Shown here: positions 40,520 to 49,197 of the stretch, piece after piece
Position numbering within the stretch: the first letter of the stretch is position 1
Layout: every line of letters begins with the position of its first letter
Source of the DNA: Deltaproteobacteria bacterium UBA5756
GTDB taxonomy: Bacteria; Desulfobacterota; Syntrophorhabdia; Syntrophorhabdales; Syntrophorhabdaceae
Assembly: GCA_002418985.1 (NCBI GenBank)
Contig: DIFE01000134.1
Span: 1 to 61,652 of the forward strand
Direction of reading: 5' to 3'
DNA length: 61,652 nucleotides
Notes under the pieces: model-generated
Database searches by the model: none
Told to the model about the DNA's origin: nothing
The model's input: the letters and a program-made list of their open reading frames with translations, nothing else
Program-made: the position numbers and the translations under genes

Positions 40520-42614
40520 TCTTTTCTCCTTCCCGCGGGATTTCGACGGCAACAATCACCCTGCCTTCGCTCTCGCTGATGTTCAGACGATAGCGGTCAC
40601 CATAGGTAAGATCCAGTCTCTTACGTATATTTTCGAGCCCGAGGCCGCCCGCGCCCCGGAACCCGCCTGCATCCCCGCAAACCCATTGCCCTGTATTGGA
40701 AACTTCAATTCTGACAAAGTCTCCCGCCGCCGTGCACGCTACGTCGACCTCGAGCGGGACAGAAGAGGTCTTCATCCCGTGCTTGACGGCATTTTCGACG
40801 ATGGGCTGAATCAAGAGCTCCGGTATCATCGTATCGCCGACTTCCTCGGACACATTGATGGAGATGGCAAGATCATCCTCAAAACGCACCTTTTCGAGAT
40901 TGAGATAGCTTTCAATAACACTCATCTCCCGGGCAAGAGAAACCATGCCGGATTCACTGGAAGAAAGCGTGGAACGCAGGTAACGGGAAAGCTGCCTGAT
41001 AAGCTCCGCGATCCGCCCGGGATCGGTTTTCGAAAGGGCATCAAGCGAATTGAGCACATTGAAAAGAAAATGGGGATTGATCTGGTATCGCAGGGTTTCC
41101 AGTTGGGCTTCGATAAATCTTCTTTGCGCCTCCTCCGCCCGCCGGCGCTCCTTTTCGATCTCTTTCTGTTCGGTAATATCATTCAGCAAACCCTGGATCC
41201 TAACAAATTTCCCGTTCTCGTCGCGATCTGCGCGCGCGTAAGTGGTACCTAGCCTCCGGGTTCCGTCGCGCCTCGTAAAGACAATCTCAAAATCCCTGGT
41301 GATATCCTTTGCACGCAGTTCTTCGAGAAGAAGGACTCCCGTATTATCAGGATAATGGTCTGTAATGTTCGTCCCCAGGATCTGTGCGGGCAGATCGTAG
41401 CCGAGAAGACGCGTGAAAGCCGGATTGACATTCAGCAGACGTCCGTCGGGACTGGCAACGAATATCCCTTCTACGGCGTTCTCGAAGATTCCCCTGTACA
41501 TGCGCTCCGCCTCTTCGAGCGCCGCGTGACTTTCTTCGAGACTCTGCGCCATGGTGTTGAGCCCTCTGCCCAGGCGGGCGACCTCATCGGTACCCTTGAT
41601 CTCCATACGTTTATTAAGGCGGCCTGCTTCGAGTTCACCGGCCAGATCCATACACCGACCCAGCCTTTTCAAAAGAGGACGTGCAACGGCAAAAACACCT
41701 GCCGATACGGCAGCGAGCATGGGGATCAGAGTGGCTGCCGTCACCCGTCCCATGGCACGGATCGGCCGAAGGGCCTCGTCCTGTGATTTCTCAACTACGA
41801 AATACCACTCGGGCTGAGGCGTCTTCCGGAAAGCCGCCAGTTGAGCGCCTGTCGCTGCTTCGTACCGGACAAAACCATGGGACTGCGACAACATATCCGG
41901 CGGGATGGGAATATCCGGCTGCTTATACGCCTCGGCCTCAATGACATTGTGCGCCTCCCACCCTTCAGGGACCCTTCTGTCCAGCTTCGGGTCAAAAAGA
42001 TATGCCTTGCCGCCGTGAATGTATTCCTGGGGACTCAGGACGTAATCATTGAAATAATCAAGGTCTACAACCGCCCGAACGACGGCGATGACAGCGCCGC
42101 GGTCCTGTACGGGCGCACAGATCACGATAACGGGTCGACCGGTTCCGCCGCTGAGAAAGATCTGCGACACGACAGCCTGCCCCTTCATGGCATCATGAAA
42201 GTCGGGCCGACTGGCAACCTCGCGCCGCATGCTCTCAAACCCGACGCGATCCGGGAAGGACGAGGCAATGCACCGGGCATCACAGTCATGAAGGTTTATT
42301 GATTGGTATACCTTCGCTTCTTTTACGATGTCCTGAAAACGGCTGCATGCTCTGTCCCTGATTGAAGGATCATCGGGAAAAAGTGCGGCCTGTCGGATAG
42401 CCGTCCGCCTCGCCAGTAACCGGATATCAGACCTGAAAATAGCAAGAGCGGTCTCGCTCTGCCTGGCAATAAGCGCCGCAGTCCGCTCTATCTCACTCCT
42501 CGTCACCGACTGGAGCCGCCTGCTTGCCGATTTGTATGTCAGCAAAGAGGACAGGAATACACCCGATGAACCGATTAGTGAAAATACAAGAAGAAGTTTT
42601 CCCCGAAAAGTCAT
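40503..42614 (-). CDS. LytS-type sensor histidine kinase with Cache, HAMP and PAS domains
   Basis: A membrane sensor kinase of about 703 residues. TM1 (KLLLVFSLIGSSGVFLSSLL) is followed by a roughly 250-residue extracytoplasmic double-Cache-like domain, TM2 near 285-305, and a HAMP linker (MDLAGELEAGRLNKRM). A PAS domain follows (FENAVEGIFVASPDGRLLNV), then the LytS/YehU-type kinase core with the phospho-histidine in INPHFLFNVLNSL near residue 515, and an ATPase with IQPIVENAVKHGM and GGLGLENIRKRL. ATG-42614 is chosen because it leads directly into TM1; a longer start is possible. The Cache domain suggests a small-molecule ligand such as an organic acid or amino acid. Paired with the LytTR regulator. 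Confidence 0.93.
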   Translation of the reverse strand: MTFRGKLLLVFSLIGSSGVFLSSLLTYKSASRRLQSVTRSEIERTAALIARQSETALAIFRSDIRLLARRTAIRQAALFPDDPSIRDRACSRFQDIVKEAKVYQSINLHDCDARCIASSFPDRVGFESMRREVASRPDFHDAMKGQAVVSQIFLSGGTGRPVIVICAPVQDRGAVIAVVRAVVDLDYFNDYVLSPQEYIHGGKAYLFDPKLDRRVPEGWEAHNVIEAEAYKQPDIPIPPDMLSQSHGFVRYEAATGAQLAAFRKTPQPEWYFVVEKSQDEALRPIRAMGRVTAATLIPMLAAVSAGVFAVARPLLKRLGRCMDLAGELEAGRLNKRMEIKGTDEVARLGRGLNTMAQSLEESHAALEEAERMYRGIFENAVEGIFVASPDGRLLNVNPAFTRLLGYDLPAQILGTNITDHYPDNTGVLLLEELRAKDITRDFEIVFTRRDGTRRLGTTYARADRDENGKFVRIQGLLNDITEQKEIEKERRRAEEAQRRFIEAQLETLRYQINPHFLFNVLNSLDALSKTDPGRIAELIRQLSRYLRSTLSSSESGMVSLAREMSVIESYLNLEKVRFEDDLAISINVSEEVGDTMIPELLIQPIVENAVKHGMKTSSVPLEVDVACTAAGDFVRIEVSNTGQWVCGDAGGFRGAGGLGLENIRKRLDLTYGDRYRLNISESEGRVIVAVEIPREGEKNEERF

Positions 42615-42705
42615 AATTGATGTGTGACGCAGGCGATCCCGCAACCTTATGGGCTGACGTGCCTGAGTGATTTCTTATGACGCCCCTACCCCGTCAATGC
42701 AGAAA

Positions 42706-42734
42706 ATACTCTCATTTACATGATAAATTGTCAA
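42706..42734 (-). promoter_or_regulatory. Possible promoter of the two-component operon
   Basis: On the minus strand, TTGACA (42729-42734) and GAGTAT (42706-42711) are 17 nt apart. The -35 is consensus and the -10 is weak. It lies in the gap between the radical SAM gene and the kinase gene. Confidence 0.4.
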
Positions 42735-42757
42735 GAAAACAGAAAAAGCGGGGGTAT

Positions 42758-43915
42758 CTAGATGTAGTTTTCGAGAAACAGGGAAATGGCCCTTTCGACG
42801 CTGCCAGGTTCCTTTTCTTCCATTTCCCGGATGGATTTCTTTATACGAAAGCTGGTAAGCTCGTCGCTTAAGTCATCGAGATTCCTGTAAACACCGGAAC
42901 GTCTTCCGAACCGGTACACGAGCCTCTGCTCCTGTGACAGATTGAAGTAGCGGTCAATGGTTTCAAGGAATTTCTTCTTGTCGGAAGGCAGTCTGCCGTC
43001 AATCTCTTCGAGGAGGTTGAGAATGTGGTCGCTTTTGACGTGGCTCGTGATCCCCTCCAGCCTGGAGATAAGAAGTCTCTCTTCTTTAAGAATGTCCTCT
43101 TCATCAGGGAGCAGAAAGTCACCCGTTTCGAATTTTTCATACAACGGCATGGTCCTCAGCACTTTCAAGGTACGGAACCTGATAAAATCCGGGTCGATAT
43201 GATTCAGGACATCGGCGGTATCAAGAGCGTGTTCTCTCCACCATTGCTTGCCACCCATGCCAAGGACGACGTATTCGGAAAGCTCGATGCCGGCGTCCTT
43301 GACCTTCCTGCCGCAGAGGATGTGCTCATCTCTCGTTACACCCTTGTTCATATACTGTAAGAGCGGATCGTGGCCGGATTCCAGACCGACGTGAAGTCTT
43401 GTCAGGCCGGCCCTTTTCATCTTTTTCAGGTTTTCAGCCGACACGCTTTTTGCGATCGTGCGGGAGCGCGCATAGGACGTCACCCGATCGATACTCGGGA
43501 AAGTCTCCTTCAAATACTTCAAGGCATCTATGAAAACATCGGCCTTCATCGCAAGAGAATTCGCGTCCTGTATAAAGACGTTCTTGCAGCCGAAATACAT
43601 CCATACAGCCACGGACTTATAGCCTTCATTTATAATGTGACTGTCAAATACCCCCTCGACCAGCGAATCGGTTATCTCGCCTGAGAAACCTTTTTCTCTC
43701 GACAACTCCCTGATGTCGTCGTGGATGGCCTTAACGGTATCGATGTCGGACTTGATTTCATCCAGGGAACGTTTTTCAAAACGCTTCCCCTTATATACCT
43801 GGCAAAAGAGACATTTGTTCCAGGGGCAGTTTCTCGTGAAGCGAACGAGAAGGCTGTAGGCTTCATTGGGCGGCCGTATCGGCCCTATTTCATATCTCAG
43901 AGGCCTTTCACTCAT
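42758..43915 (-). CDS. Radical SAM protein with a CX4CX2C cluster motif
   Basis: A 385-residue radical SAM protein. The cluster motif in TRNCPWNKCLFCQVYKG has spacing C-X4-C-X2-C (residues 31, 36, 39), not the usual C-X3-C-X2-C; Elp3/COG1032-type relatives of this kind are known. Further features fit the TIM barrel: SVAVWMYFGCKNVFIQDANS, RLHVGLESGHDPLLQYMNKG (GLESG near 172) and YVVLGMGGKQWW. No B12 domain is present. The C-terminal 120 residues are helical and charged. ATG-43915 overlaps the stop of a 42-residue basic ORF (ATGA), so the two are translationally coupled. Substrate unknown. Confidence 0.88.
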   Translation of the reverse strand: MSERPLRYEIGPIRPPNEAYSLLVRFTRNCPWNKCLFCQVYKGKRFEKRSLDEIKSDIDTVKAIHDDIRELSREKGFSGEITDSLVEGVFDSHIINEGYKSVAVWMYFGCKNVFIQDANSLAMKADVFIDALKYLKETFPSIDRVTSYARSRTIAKSVSAENLKKMKRAGLTRLHVGLESGHDPLLQYMNKGVTRDEHILCGRKVKDAGIELSEYVVLGMGGKQWWREHALDTADVLNHIDPDFIRFRTLKVLRTMPLYEKFETGDFLLPDEEDILKEERLLISRLEGITSHVKSDHILNLLEEIDGRLPSDKKKFLETIDRYFNLSQEQRLVYRFGRRSGVYRNLDDLSDELTSFRIKKSIREMEEKEPGSVERAISLFLENYI

Positions 43916-44040
43916 TCCTTGTCTACGTGGACGGCGAACGCCGGGGTAGACGCTTTGGACATGGTTTTCTTTCTCTTCGGGTTCTGTGCGGCTTTCTTTC
44001 TTTTTCTTTTTAATTCCGTCTTTTTGGAAAGGGATGGCAT
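43912..44040 (-). CDS. 42-residue Lys/Arg-rich small protein upstream of radical SAM gene
   Basis: ATG-44040 is preceded by AAGGAGG at ideal spacing (5 nt). The 42-codon frame begins MPSLSKKTELKRKRKKAAQN and ends FAVHVDKE, and its TGA overlaps the radical SAM ATG. Fifteen of 42 residues are Lys or Arg, concentrated in residues 6-29, so the peptide should be unfolded or nucleic-acid binding. Not recognised. It could be a real small protein, a leader peptide for translational coupling, or a substrate of the adjacent enzyme. Confidence 0.6.
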   Translation of the reverse strand: MPSLSKKTELKRKRKKAAQNPKRKKTMSKASTPAFAVHVDKE

Positions 44041-44160
44041 GTGATCCTCCTTAGGTTTTCGTCAACATACCACACAACCCCCGGTATTTCAAGGCAATGT
44101 GTGATGCCGCAGGGGAGGTGACCGCCTATCACCCATAACCACTCTTTAATTACTTTCCCA

Positions 44161-44183
44161 ATGATTAAAAATCATGCTATTAT
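44161..44183 (+). promoter_or_regulatory. Possible promoter and operator before the PAS protein gene
   Basis: ATGATT-AAA-AATCAT (44161-44175) is a perfect 6-bp inverted repeat directly before a -10-like TATTAT (44178-44183). It lies in the 311-nt gap before the PAS gene, giving a leader of about 160 nt. No gene was found in that gap on either strand. The repeat could bind a regulator; the -35 is weak. Confidence 0.4.
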
Positions 44184-44351
44184 AGTGGCATAGTACAGGA
44201 TCAGGACTGTAAGCCCGATACCACAATAAATTATCATCGTCTTCGTACTGTGCTTGCTCTATTATGCTCTCTGCTATCCGGTCGGGCTTTACTGCATGTC
44301 CACCGAGAATGGCAATCCGGTGATAAGGCCTGTTAAAGAGGTGCATTGAGC

Positions 44352-46349
44352 ATGAGAGATCTTCCCCGCAACAGTCTCCTGCGTAATCCCGCAGGAAATC
44401 CACATTCAGCCGCAACCGACAAGGAACACAGGGATGCAGGAACCAACGACGAAAGGCTCCGTCTCATCGCCGACTCTCTTCCGATATCGATCGTATATAT
44501 AGACAGCGGCTTCCGCTACAGGTTCGTAAACAAGACCTACGAATCGTGGTATGAAAGGGTGCGGGAAGATATTTACGGGAAAGAGGTCAAGGATGTCGTC
44601 GGTCCGGCGGAGTGGTCCATCGTCCAGGGATATATCCAGAGATCGTTGAAAGGCGAGACGGTAGTCTTCGAACAGGAAGTCACCGACAGGACGGGTATTG
44701 TCCGCCACCTCAAAACTAGGGTAATACCCTGCCCCGGACCGGGTTTTCAGATAGAGGGCGTGTATGCGCTGATTTTCGATACCACCGAGGAAAAACATAT
44801 TGAGGAGGCCTTGAGCAGGAGCGATGACCGCTACCGCACGCTCTTTGAAAATATCCCCGTCGGGATATGCATCAATACGCCCGACGGCAGGATAATATCC
44901 TATAATTCCGTACTTCAGAGAATGACGGGGTACACAAAGGCGGAGATTTCCAACATGCGCACCAGGGATTTTTATGCGAGCTCCCAGGACAGACATCTTC
45001 TTCTGCAACACCTCAAAAATAAAGGCTCCCTGCGTAATTACCTCGTCGAGCTGAAGCGCAAGAACGGCAAGTCCTTTAGCGCCCTCGTCAATATAGTGCC
45101 CCACTCCTCTGGCGGTGAAAACACCATCCTGGCCGTGGTTCAGGACGTCACCGAATACAGGAAGGTAAAGGACGCCCTCGTTGAAACCGAGCGCCGTCTC
45201 GGTGATATCATCAATTTCCTTCCCGACGCCACCTTCGCCATTGACAGGGAAAGCAGGGTGATAGCTTGGAACAGGGCCATGGAAGATCTGTCGGGAGTCA
45301 AGGCCATCGATATTCTGGGAAAGGGGGACTACGAGTATTCGATTCCTTTCTACGGAAAGCGCCAACCTCTTCTTGCTGATTTTGTCCTGAAACCCGACAG
45401 GGACGCGGAAAAGAGATATTCCTTCATCACCAAGGAAATGGACCGCCTCGTCGCCGAACCGCTCGAACTCCTCGTAATGCGCGGCAAACCCATCTATATA
45501 TGGGCGAAGGCAAGCCCCATATACGACCTCGACGGGAATATCACCGGGGTCATTCAGTCGGTCAGAGACATCACCGCACAAAGGGAGGCCGAGGAAAGAC
45601 TGAAGGAATCGGAGGAACGGTACCGGACGGCGATCGAATACTCCAGCGATGGCGTCGCCATCGTAAAAGGCAACGTCCATCTCTTCGTGAATCAGCGATT
45701 CTGCGAGATATTCGGATTTGATTCACCCGATGAGGTAATCGGCCAGACACATGAGAAGACCATCCATCCCGACGACCTTGACAGAGTTCAGGATCTGAAT
45801 GAAAGAAGACAGCGGGGGGAAGACGTACCCGATAAGTATGAGTTTAAGGGTAGAAGGAAGGACGGCTCCGTCATCTACGTAGAGGTGTCGGCGACGGGCA
45901 CGACATTCCGCAACGAACCGGTGACACTGGCATATCTGAGAGACGTCACCGAGCGCAAGCTGGCATCGGACGCACTCATAGACAGTGAAAGGTGGTTTCA
46001 CGCCATCTTCGACAATGCCAACGATGCCATTCTTCTCATCGACGGCGATCATTTCATTGAATGCAACCGGAAGACCCTGACCATGTTCGCCTGCAGCAAA
46101 GAAGATATTATCGGACAATCACCGCACCGGCTTTCTCCGCCTGTCCAGCCCGACGGAAGGGACTCAACGGAGAAGGCGCTTGAAACGATTAAAGCCGCCT
46201 ATCAGGGCACTCCTCAGTTCTTTAGCTGGCGGCACAGGAGATTGGACGGAACTGATTTTGACGCACAGATCAGTCTTAACACCCTTGACCTTGGCGGAAA
46301 AACGTATCTGCAGGCAATCGTGAGGGACACGTCTGAATATTGCCGGTAG
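44352..46349 (+). CDS. Multi-PAS protein without an output domain
   Basis: A 665-residue soluble protein made of five consecutive PAS domains, roughly 38-150, 155-275, 280-410, 415-535 and 540-663. Typical starts include LRLIADSLPISIVYIDSGFR, YRTLFENIPVGICINTPDGR, YRTAIEYSSDGVAIVKGN and FHAIFDNANDAILLIDGD. Each ends in a PAC-like segment such as AVVQDVTEYRKVKDAL. The chain stops immediately after the fifth PAC (IVRDTSEYCR), where sensor kinases or GGDEF proteins would continue. No His-kinase, GGDEF, EAL or DNA-binding domain was found, and the 156 nt downstream show no continuation in other frames. It may be a stand-alone sensor or a truncated kinase. Start ATG-44352 is chosen over TTG-44346. 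Confidence 0.88.
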   Translation: MRDLPRNSLLRNPAGNPHSAATDKEHRDAGTNDERLRLIADSLPISIVYIDSGFRYRFVNKTYESWYERVREDIYGKEVKDVVGPAEWSIVQGYIQRSLKGETVVFEQEVTDRTGIVRHLKTRVIPCPGPGFQIEGVYALIFDTTEEKHIEEALSRSDDRYRTLFENIPVGICINTPDGRIISYNSVLQRMTGYTKAEISNMRTRDFYASSQDRHLLLQHLKNKGSLRNYLVELKRKNGKSFSALVNIVPHSSGGENTILAVVQDVTEYRKVKDALVETERRLGDIINFLPDATFAIDRESRVIAWNRAMEDLSGVKAIDILGKGDYEYSIPFYGKRQPLLADFVLKPDRDAEKRYSFITKEMDRLVAEPLELLVMRGKPIYIWAKASPIYDLDGNITGVIQSVRDITAQREAEERLKESEERYRTAIEYSSDGVAIVKGNVHLFVNQRFCEIFGFDSPDEVIGQTHEKTIHPDDLDRVQDLNERRQRGEDVPDKYEFKGRRKDGSVIYVEVSATGTTFRNEPVTLAYLRDVTERKLASDALIDSERWFHAIFDNANDAILLIDGDHFIECNRKTLTMFACSKEDIIGQSPHRLSPPVQPDGRDSTEKALETIKAAYQGTPQFFSWRHRRLDGTDFDAQISLNTLDLGGKTYLQAIVRDTSEYCR

Positions 46350-46373
46350 AGTGGCCGTGAAGGGCATTTTTTA

Positions 46374-46402
46374 TTGAAATATACGTAATCATATGGTATT
46401 TT
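46374..46402 (+). promoter_or_regulatory. Promoter of the rpsB-tsf operon
   Basis: TTGAAA (46374-46379) and TATTTT (46397-46402) are 17 nt apart, giving a leader of nearly 100 nt before rpsB. In many bacteria the rpsB leader binds S2; the leader here holds GC-rich complementary stretches but no motif I can name. Confidence 0.55.
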
Positions 46403-46505
46403 AACATCTCGATTAAATTCGCACGTCTTTCAATTAACGTCAGGGTGCAGATGACTGTCTGCCGTTAAGGTGCGAAAGGCGGAGGACAAAAAACCAGGAG
46501 GAAAA

Positions 46506-47294
46506 ATGTCAAACCTAACCATCAAACAGTTGCTGGAAGCTGGTGTTCACTTCGGGCATCAGACAAAACGCTGGAACCCCAAGATGAAGCCATACATTTT
46601 CGGGGCCCGCAACGGCATCTACATCATCGACCTGCAGAAAACGTTGAAGATGTTCAAAGAGGCCTACAACTTCGTCAAGGAAGTGGCCTCCCGCAACGAA
46701 TATATCCTCTTCGTCGGCACCAAGAAGCAGGCCCAGGAATCCATCTCCGACGAGGCAAAACGGTGCGGTGCTTTCTACGTCAACAACCGGTGGCTGGGCG
46801 GCACGATGACAAACTTCCAGACGATAGAGAAAAGCATCGACCGTCTCAGGAAATATGAAGAACTGAAACAAAGCGATATCTACAAGGTCCTTCCGAAAAA
46901 AGAGGCCATCGGCATCGAAAAAGAGATCGAAAAGCTCGAAAAGAACATCGGCGGGATCAAGGGAATAGACAGGCTCCCGGGCGCCATATATGTCGTCGAC
47001 CCGAAAAAAGAATATATTGCCGTGAACGAAGCGAAGAAACTCGGTATCCCTACCGTCGGCATCGTCGACACAAACTGCGATCCCGACGACATCGACTTCA
47101 TTATTCCCGGCAACGATGACGCTATCCGTGCTATCAAGCTCATCACATCCCGCGTCGCCGACGCGGTCCTGGAAGGGAAAGCCCTGTACATCGAAGAGTT
47201 CCAGAGCAAGGATGAAGGACCCGCCGAAGATCTCAAACCCTTTGTCGACGAAAGCGTGTTGGAAGAGGAAAAATACGACGAGCTCGAAGTTTAA
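46506..47294 (+). CDS. rpsB: Small-subunit ribosomal protein S2
   Basis: S2 joins the 30S subunit late in assembly. The 262-residue protein shows LLEAGVHFGHQTKRWNPKM, RNGIYIIDLQKT, NNRWLGGTMTNFQTI and PTVGIVDTNCDPDDIDFIIP, all family hallmarks. ATG-46506 has AGGAGG 5-7 nt upstream. It is followed by tsf after 20 nt, the universal order. Acidic C-terminal tail. Secure. Confidence 0.98.
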   Translation: MSNLTIKQLLEAGVHFGHQTKRWNPKMKPYIFGARNGIYIIDLQKTLKMFKEAYNFVKEVASRNEYILFVGTKKQAQESISDEAKRCGAFYVNNRWLGGTMTNFQTIEKSIDRLRKYEELKQSDIYKVLPKKEAIGIEKEIEKLEKNIGGIKGIDRLPGAIYVVDPKKEYIAVNEAKKLGIPTVGIVDTNCDPDDIDFIIPGNDDAIRAIKLITSRVADAVLEGKALYIEEFQSKDEGPAEDLKPFVDESVLEEEKYDELEV

Positions 47295-47314
47295 TTAGTT
47301 GAGGAGGATTTTCC

Positions 47315-47920
47315 ATGGATATCTCTGCTGATGCAGTAAAAAAATTACGTGAAAAAACAGGCGTTGGCCTCATGGACTGCAAAGAGGCCTTGAAACATTC
47401 CGATGGGGATATGGAAAAAGCAGTCGATTTCCTTCGTGAAAAAGGTCTCGCCAAACTCCAGAAGAGAATGGGCCGGGTCGCATCGGAGGGTTCTGTCGCC
47501 TCTTACATTCATACCGGCGGTAAAGTGGGCGCCATGGTCGAGATCAATTGTGAGACCGACTTCGTGGCCAAGACCGACCAGTTCCAGAATTTTGTGAAGG
47601 ACGTCGCCATGCAGATAACGGCGGCCAACCCGCTGTATGTGAAACGCGAGGACATCCCCCAGGAACACCTGGACAGGGAAAAAACCATCTACAGGAATCA
47701 GGCGCTCGAATCGGGCAAGCCGGAGAAGATCGTCGACAAGATAGCTGAGGGCAAACTGGAAAAGTTCTATCAGGAGGTATGCCTGGTTGAACAGACGTTC
47801 ATCAAGAATCCCGACATGACCATAAAGGACCTTCTTGAGGAACTGCTCGTGAAAACCGGAGAAAAAATCGTGATCAGCCGCTTTGTGAGATTCCAGTTGG
47901 GCGAGACACTCCAGGACTGA
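47315..47920 (+). CDS. tsf: Elongation factor Ts
   Basis: EF-Ts recharges EF-Tu with GTP. The 201-residue product is the short form, shorter than the 283 residues of E. coli, as is common in deltaproteobacteria. It has the N-terminal UBA-like helix bundle with VKKLREKTGVGLMDCKEAL, the core MVEINCETDFVAKTDQF with the TDFV contact to EF-Tu, and a C-terminal portion. GAGGAGG precedes ATG. Secure. Confidence 0.97.
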   Translation: MDISADAVKKLREKTGVGLMDCKEALKHSDGDMEKAVDFLREKGLAKLQKRMGRVASEGSVASYIHTGGKVGAMVEINCETDFVAKTDQFQNFVKDVAMQITAANPLYVKREDIPQEHLDREKTIYRNQALESGKPEKIVDKIAEGKLEKFYQEVCLVEQTFIKNPDMTIKDLLEELLVKTGEKIVISRFVRFQLGETLQD

Positions 47921-47921
47921 C

Positions 47922-48629
47922 ATGAAATATAAGAGGATTCTCCTTAAACTGAGCGGCGAAGTCCTCATGGGAAACTCCGGGCACGGCATAGACCATGCCA
48001 CCGTAAGCGACATCGCCGGCCAGATAGGTGAGATTCGCAGACTCGGTGTCGAAGTCGCCATAGTACTCGGCGGCGGAAACATATACCGGGGGAAAAAGGG
48101 GGAAAAAGAAGGCATGGACAGGGTCACCGGGGACTACGTCGGTATGGTGGCAACGGTCATCAACGCCCTCGTCCTTCAGGACACCCTTAACAGGGCCGGT
48201 ACGCCGGCGGTGGTTCAGACCGCCCTCGCTCTCGAAAAGATTGCCGAGCCTTATCACTATGCCAGAGCCATGGCCTACCTCGACGAGGGCAAGGTCGTCA
48301 TCTTTGCCTGTGGCACCGGCAATCCCTATTTTACCACCGATACGGCCGCGGCGCTTCGCGCAGTCGAAACAAAGGCCGACATCGTCATGAAGGCCACAAA
48401 GGTGGACGGCGTTTACGACAAGGACCCCGAGGTCCATAAGGACGCGGTCTTTTACCCTGAGATATCCTACAGTGAGGTCCTCAGCAAAGATCTTCAGGTC
48501 ATGGATCTCACCGCTATCACGCTTTGCAAGGAAAACGACGTCCCCATCGCCGTATTCAGCATACGGGTCAGGGACAACCTGAAGAAAGCGGTTCTCGGTG
48601 AAAACGTAGGGACAATCGTGAGGAGGTAA
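47922..48629 (+). CDS. pyrH: Uridylate kinase
   Basis: PyrH phosphorylates UMP to UDP. The 235-residue protein of the amino-acid-kinase fold has RILLKLSGEVLMG, VAIVLGGGNIYRG, TGDYVGMVATVINALVLQ and FACGTGNPYFTTDTAAALRA. It starts 1 nt after the tsf stop and is followed by frr after 5 nt, the standard order. Secure. Confidence 0.97.
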   Translation: MKYKRILLKLSGEVLMGNSGHGIDHATVSDIAGQIGEIRRLGVEVAIVLGGGNIYRGKKGEKEGMDRVTGDYVGMVATVINALVLQDTLNRAGTPAVVQTALALEKIAEPYHYARAMAYLDEGKVVIFACGTGNPYFTTDTAAALRAVETKADIVMKATKVDGVYDKDPEVHKDAVFYPEISYSEVLSKDLQVMDLTAITLCKENDVPIAVFSIRVRDNLKKAVLGENVGTIVRR

Positions 48630-48634
48630 CCTTA

Positions 48635-49192
48635 ATGAGCAATGAAGTTATGACGGAACTTGAAGATAAACTGAAAAAATCTCTCGCGGCACTCAATAAA
48701 GACTTCTCCAAACTCCGCACCGGTGTTGCCTCGGTGTCCCTCCTGGAAGATATCAAGATAGACTATTACAAACAGCCGACACCGCTCAATCAGGTGGCGA
48801 CGATCGGCGTTCAGGACTCGAGGACCATCACGATCCAGCCCTGGGACAACGCCGTCATCGGGGACATTGAAAAGGCGATCCAAAAATCCGATCTGGGCGT
48901 CAACCCCATGTCTGACGGCAAGTCCATCAGGCTTTCCTTTCCCAAACTTACGGAGGAGCGCCGCAAGGAACTCACCAAACTGGGAAGCAAAATGCTTGAG
49001 GGCACTCGCGTTGCCATGAGGAACGTCCGAAGGGAAATAAACGAAAAACTGAAGAAACTGGAAAAAGACAAGGCCATCTCCCAGGACGACCTGAAAAAGA
49101 AACAGGAGGACGTCCAGAAGGTCACCGACAAGCATATCGAAATGGCCGAGAAACTCTTTTCCGAGAAAGAAAAAGAGATCCTTTCTATCTGA
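48635..49192 (+). CDS. frr: Ribosome recycling factor
   Basis: Frr with EF-G splits post-termination ribosomes. The 185-residue protein has the family features LAALNKDFSKLRTGVASVSL, YYKQPTPLNQVATIGVQD, PWDNAVIGDIEKAIQKSDLG and the helical NVRREINEKLKKLEKDKAIS. Length is exactly that of the family. Secure. Confidence 0.97.
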   Translation: MSNEVMTELEDKLKKSLAALNKDFSKLRTGVASVSLLEDIKIDYYKQPTPLNQVATIGVQDSRTITIQPWDNAVIGDIEKAIQKSDLGVNPMSDGKSIRLSFPKLTEERRKELTKLGSKMLEGTRVAMRNVRREINEKLKKLEKDKAISQDDLKKKQEDVQKVTDKHIEMAEKLFSEKEKEILSI

Positions 49193-49197
49193 TAGCG

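Noticed and set aside
44041..44351. Cyclic-di-GMP or other riboswitch in the PAS gene leader
   Set aside because: Searched by eye for known conserved cores and found none; only the palindrome at the promoter stands out.
44146..44415. Possible 89-residue minus-strand gene before the PAS gene
   Set aside because: Overlaps the promoter and start of the PAS gene and has no ribosome site or family resemblance.
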